Shown piece after piece: positions 5,715 to 5,917 of a DNA stretch of 5,917 nucleotides (the first letter of the stretch is position 1; the number at the start of each line of letters is the position of its first letter). The notes below the pieces were generated by a model that worked only from the letters and a program-made list of their open reading frames with translations, did not search any database and had not been told where the DNA came from. Origin of the DNA: Chloroflexota bacterium. Its GTDB lineage: Bacteria > Chloroflexota > Dehalococcoidia > Lucifugimonadales > Lucifugimonadaceae. The stretch lies in assembly GCA_009837685.1 (NCBI GenBank), contig VXTA01000189.1, forward strand, positions 1-5,917, in the 5' to 3' direction. Both the position numbers and the translations under genes were made by a program.

Positions 5715-5917
5715 ATGAGCGACGTCGTAGCTTTGTACCCTGGCACATTCGATCCCGTAACCAACGGCCACACCGACGTGGTCCGACGTGCCGCCGCGTT
5801 GTTCGATTCCCTCATCGTCGCGGTCTACAACGGCGATCACAAACGCGTGACCATCGACATCAATGACCGTGTAGGAATGTTACACGAAGCCATTACCGAC
5901 GCTTCCAACGTTAAGGT
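5715..5917 (+). CDS. coaD: Phosphopantetheine adenylyltransferase (partial, 5' end)
   Basis: This enzyme joins 4'-phosphopantetheine and ATP to make dephospho-CoA, the penultimate step of coenzyme A synthesis. The first 67 residues are visible before the window ends. They begin MSDVVALYPGTFDPVTNGH, which contains the nucleotidyltransferase signature with TNGH, the (T/H)xGH ATP-binding motif. AAALFDSLIVAVYNG and the RVGMLHEAI helix are also in the family order. The usual protein is about 160 residues, so roughly 95 are missing. The ATG at 5715 fits the family start exactly. Its ribosome binding site is weak: an AGAAGA about 16 bases upstream is too distant to be convincing. With only 30 bp after rsmD it is probably in the same transcript, a pairing seen in many bacteria. 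Confidence 0.95.
   Translation, partial: MSDVVALYPGTFDPVTNGHTDVVRRAAALFDSLIVAVYNGDHKRVTIDINDRVGMLHEAITDASNVK

Overview
The window reads as chromosomal housekeeping DNA from a bacterium of moderate G+C content. Five core genes are identifiable from their family motifs: ligA (3' end only), pth, serS, lysS and rsmD, plus the 5' end of coaD. The pairing rsmD-coaD is common in Gram-positive bacteria and Chloroflexota, and ligA-pth and lysS-serS are tightly packed. I lean towards Chloroflexota (SAR202/Dehalococcoidia-like) or Actinomycetota, but no single marker settles this and the assignment is low confidence.

Layout. 1-813 (+): the end of ligA, coupled through an ATGA overlap to pth. 814-2063: an accessory segment with a 46-residue, very basic small protein gene on + (906-1046) and, convergent to it and overlapping it by 11 bp, a RelA/SpoT-domain alarmone synthetase gene on - (1036-2063) split by a one-base frameshift. 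2095-4926 (-): lysS followed by serS, 12 bp apart, with the synthetase-like gene 31 bp further downstream in the same direction. 4927-5093: the divergent lysS/rsmD intergenic region, with candidate promoters and a hairpin. 5094-5917 (+): rsmD, then coaD running off the edge.

How the genes fit together. Most act in translation and its upkeep: Pth recycles peptidyl-tRNA, SerRS and LysRS charge tRNAs, and RsmD methylates 16S rRNA. CoaD makes a coenzyme A precursor and LigA seals DNA. A (p)ppGpp-synthetase-like gene directly behind two aminoacyl-tRNA synthetase genes is thematically suggestive, but it looks like an accessory insert rather than part of the core operon.

The most notable point is that segment. 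The + strand is strongly C-over-G in the housekeeping genes whichever way they point, whereas 820-2060 is nearly balanced, which suggests recent acquisition. The synthetase-like gene has intact catalytic motifs on both sides of its frameshift. The frameshift lies in a run of five A residues, and the two frames meet in an ATGA overlap preceded by a GGAG box. It may therefore be a sequencing error, a fresh pseudogene, or a split gene translated by coupling; the sequence alone does not decide. No rRNA, tRNA, CRISPR array or transposase gene was seen. No stretch over 300 bases lacks a gene.
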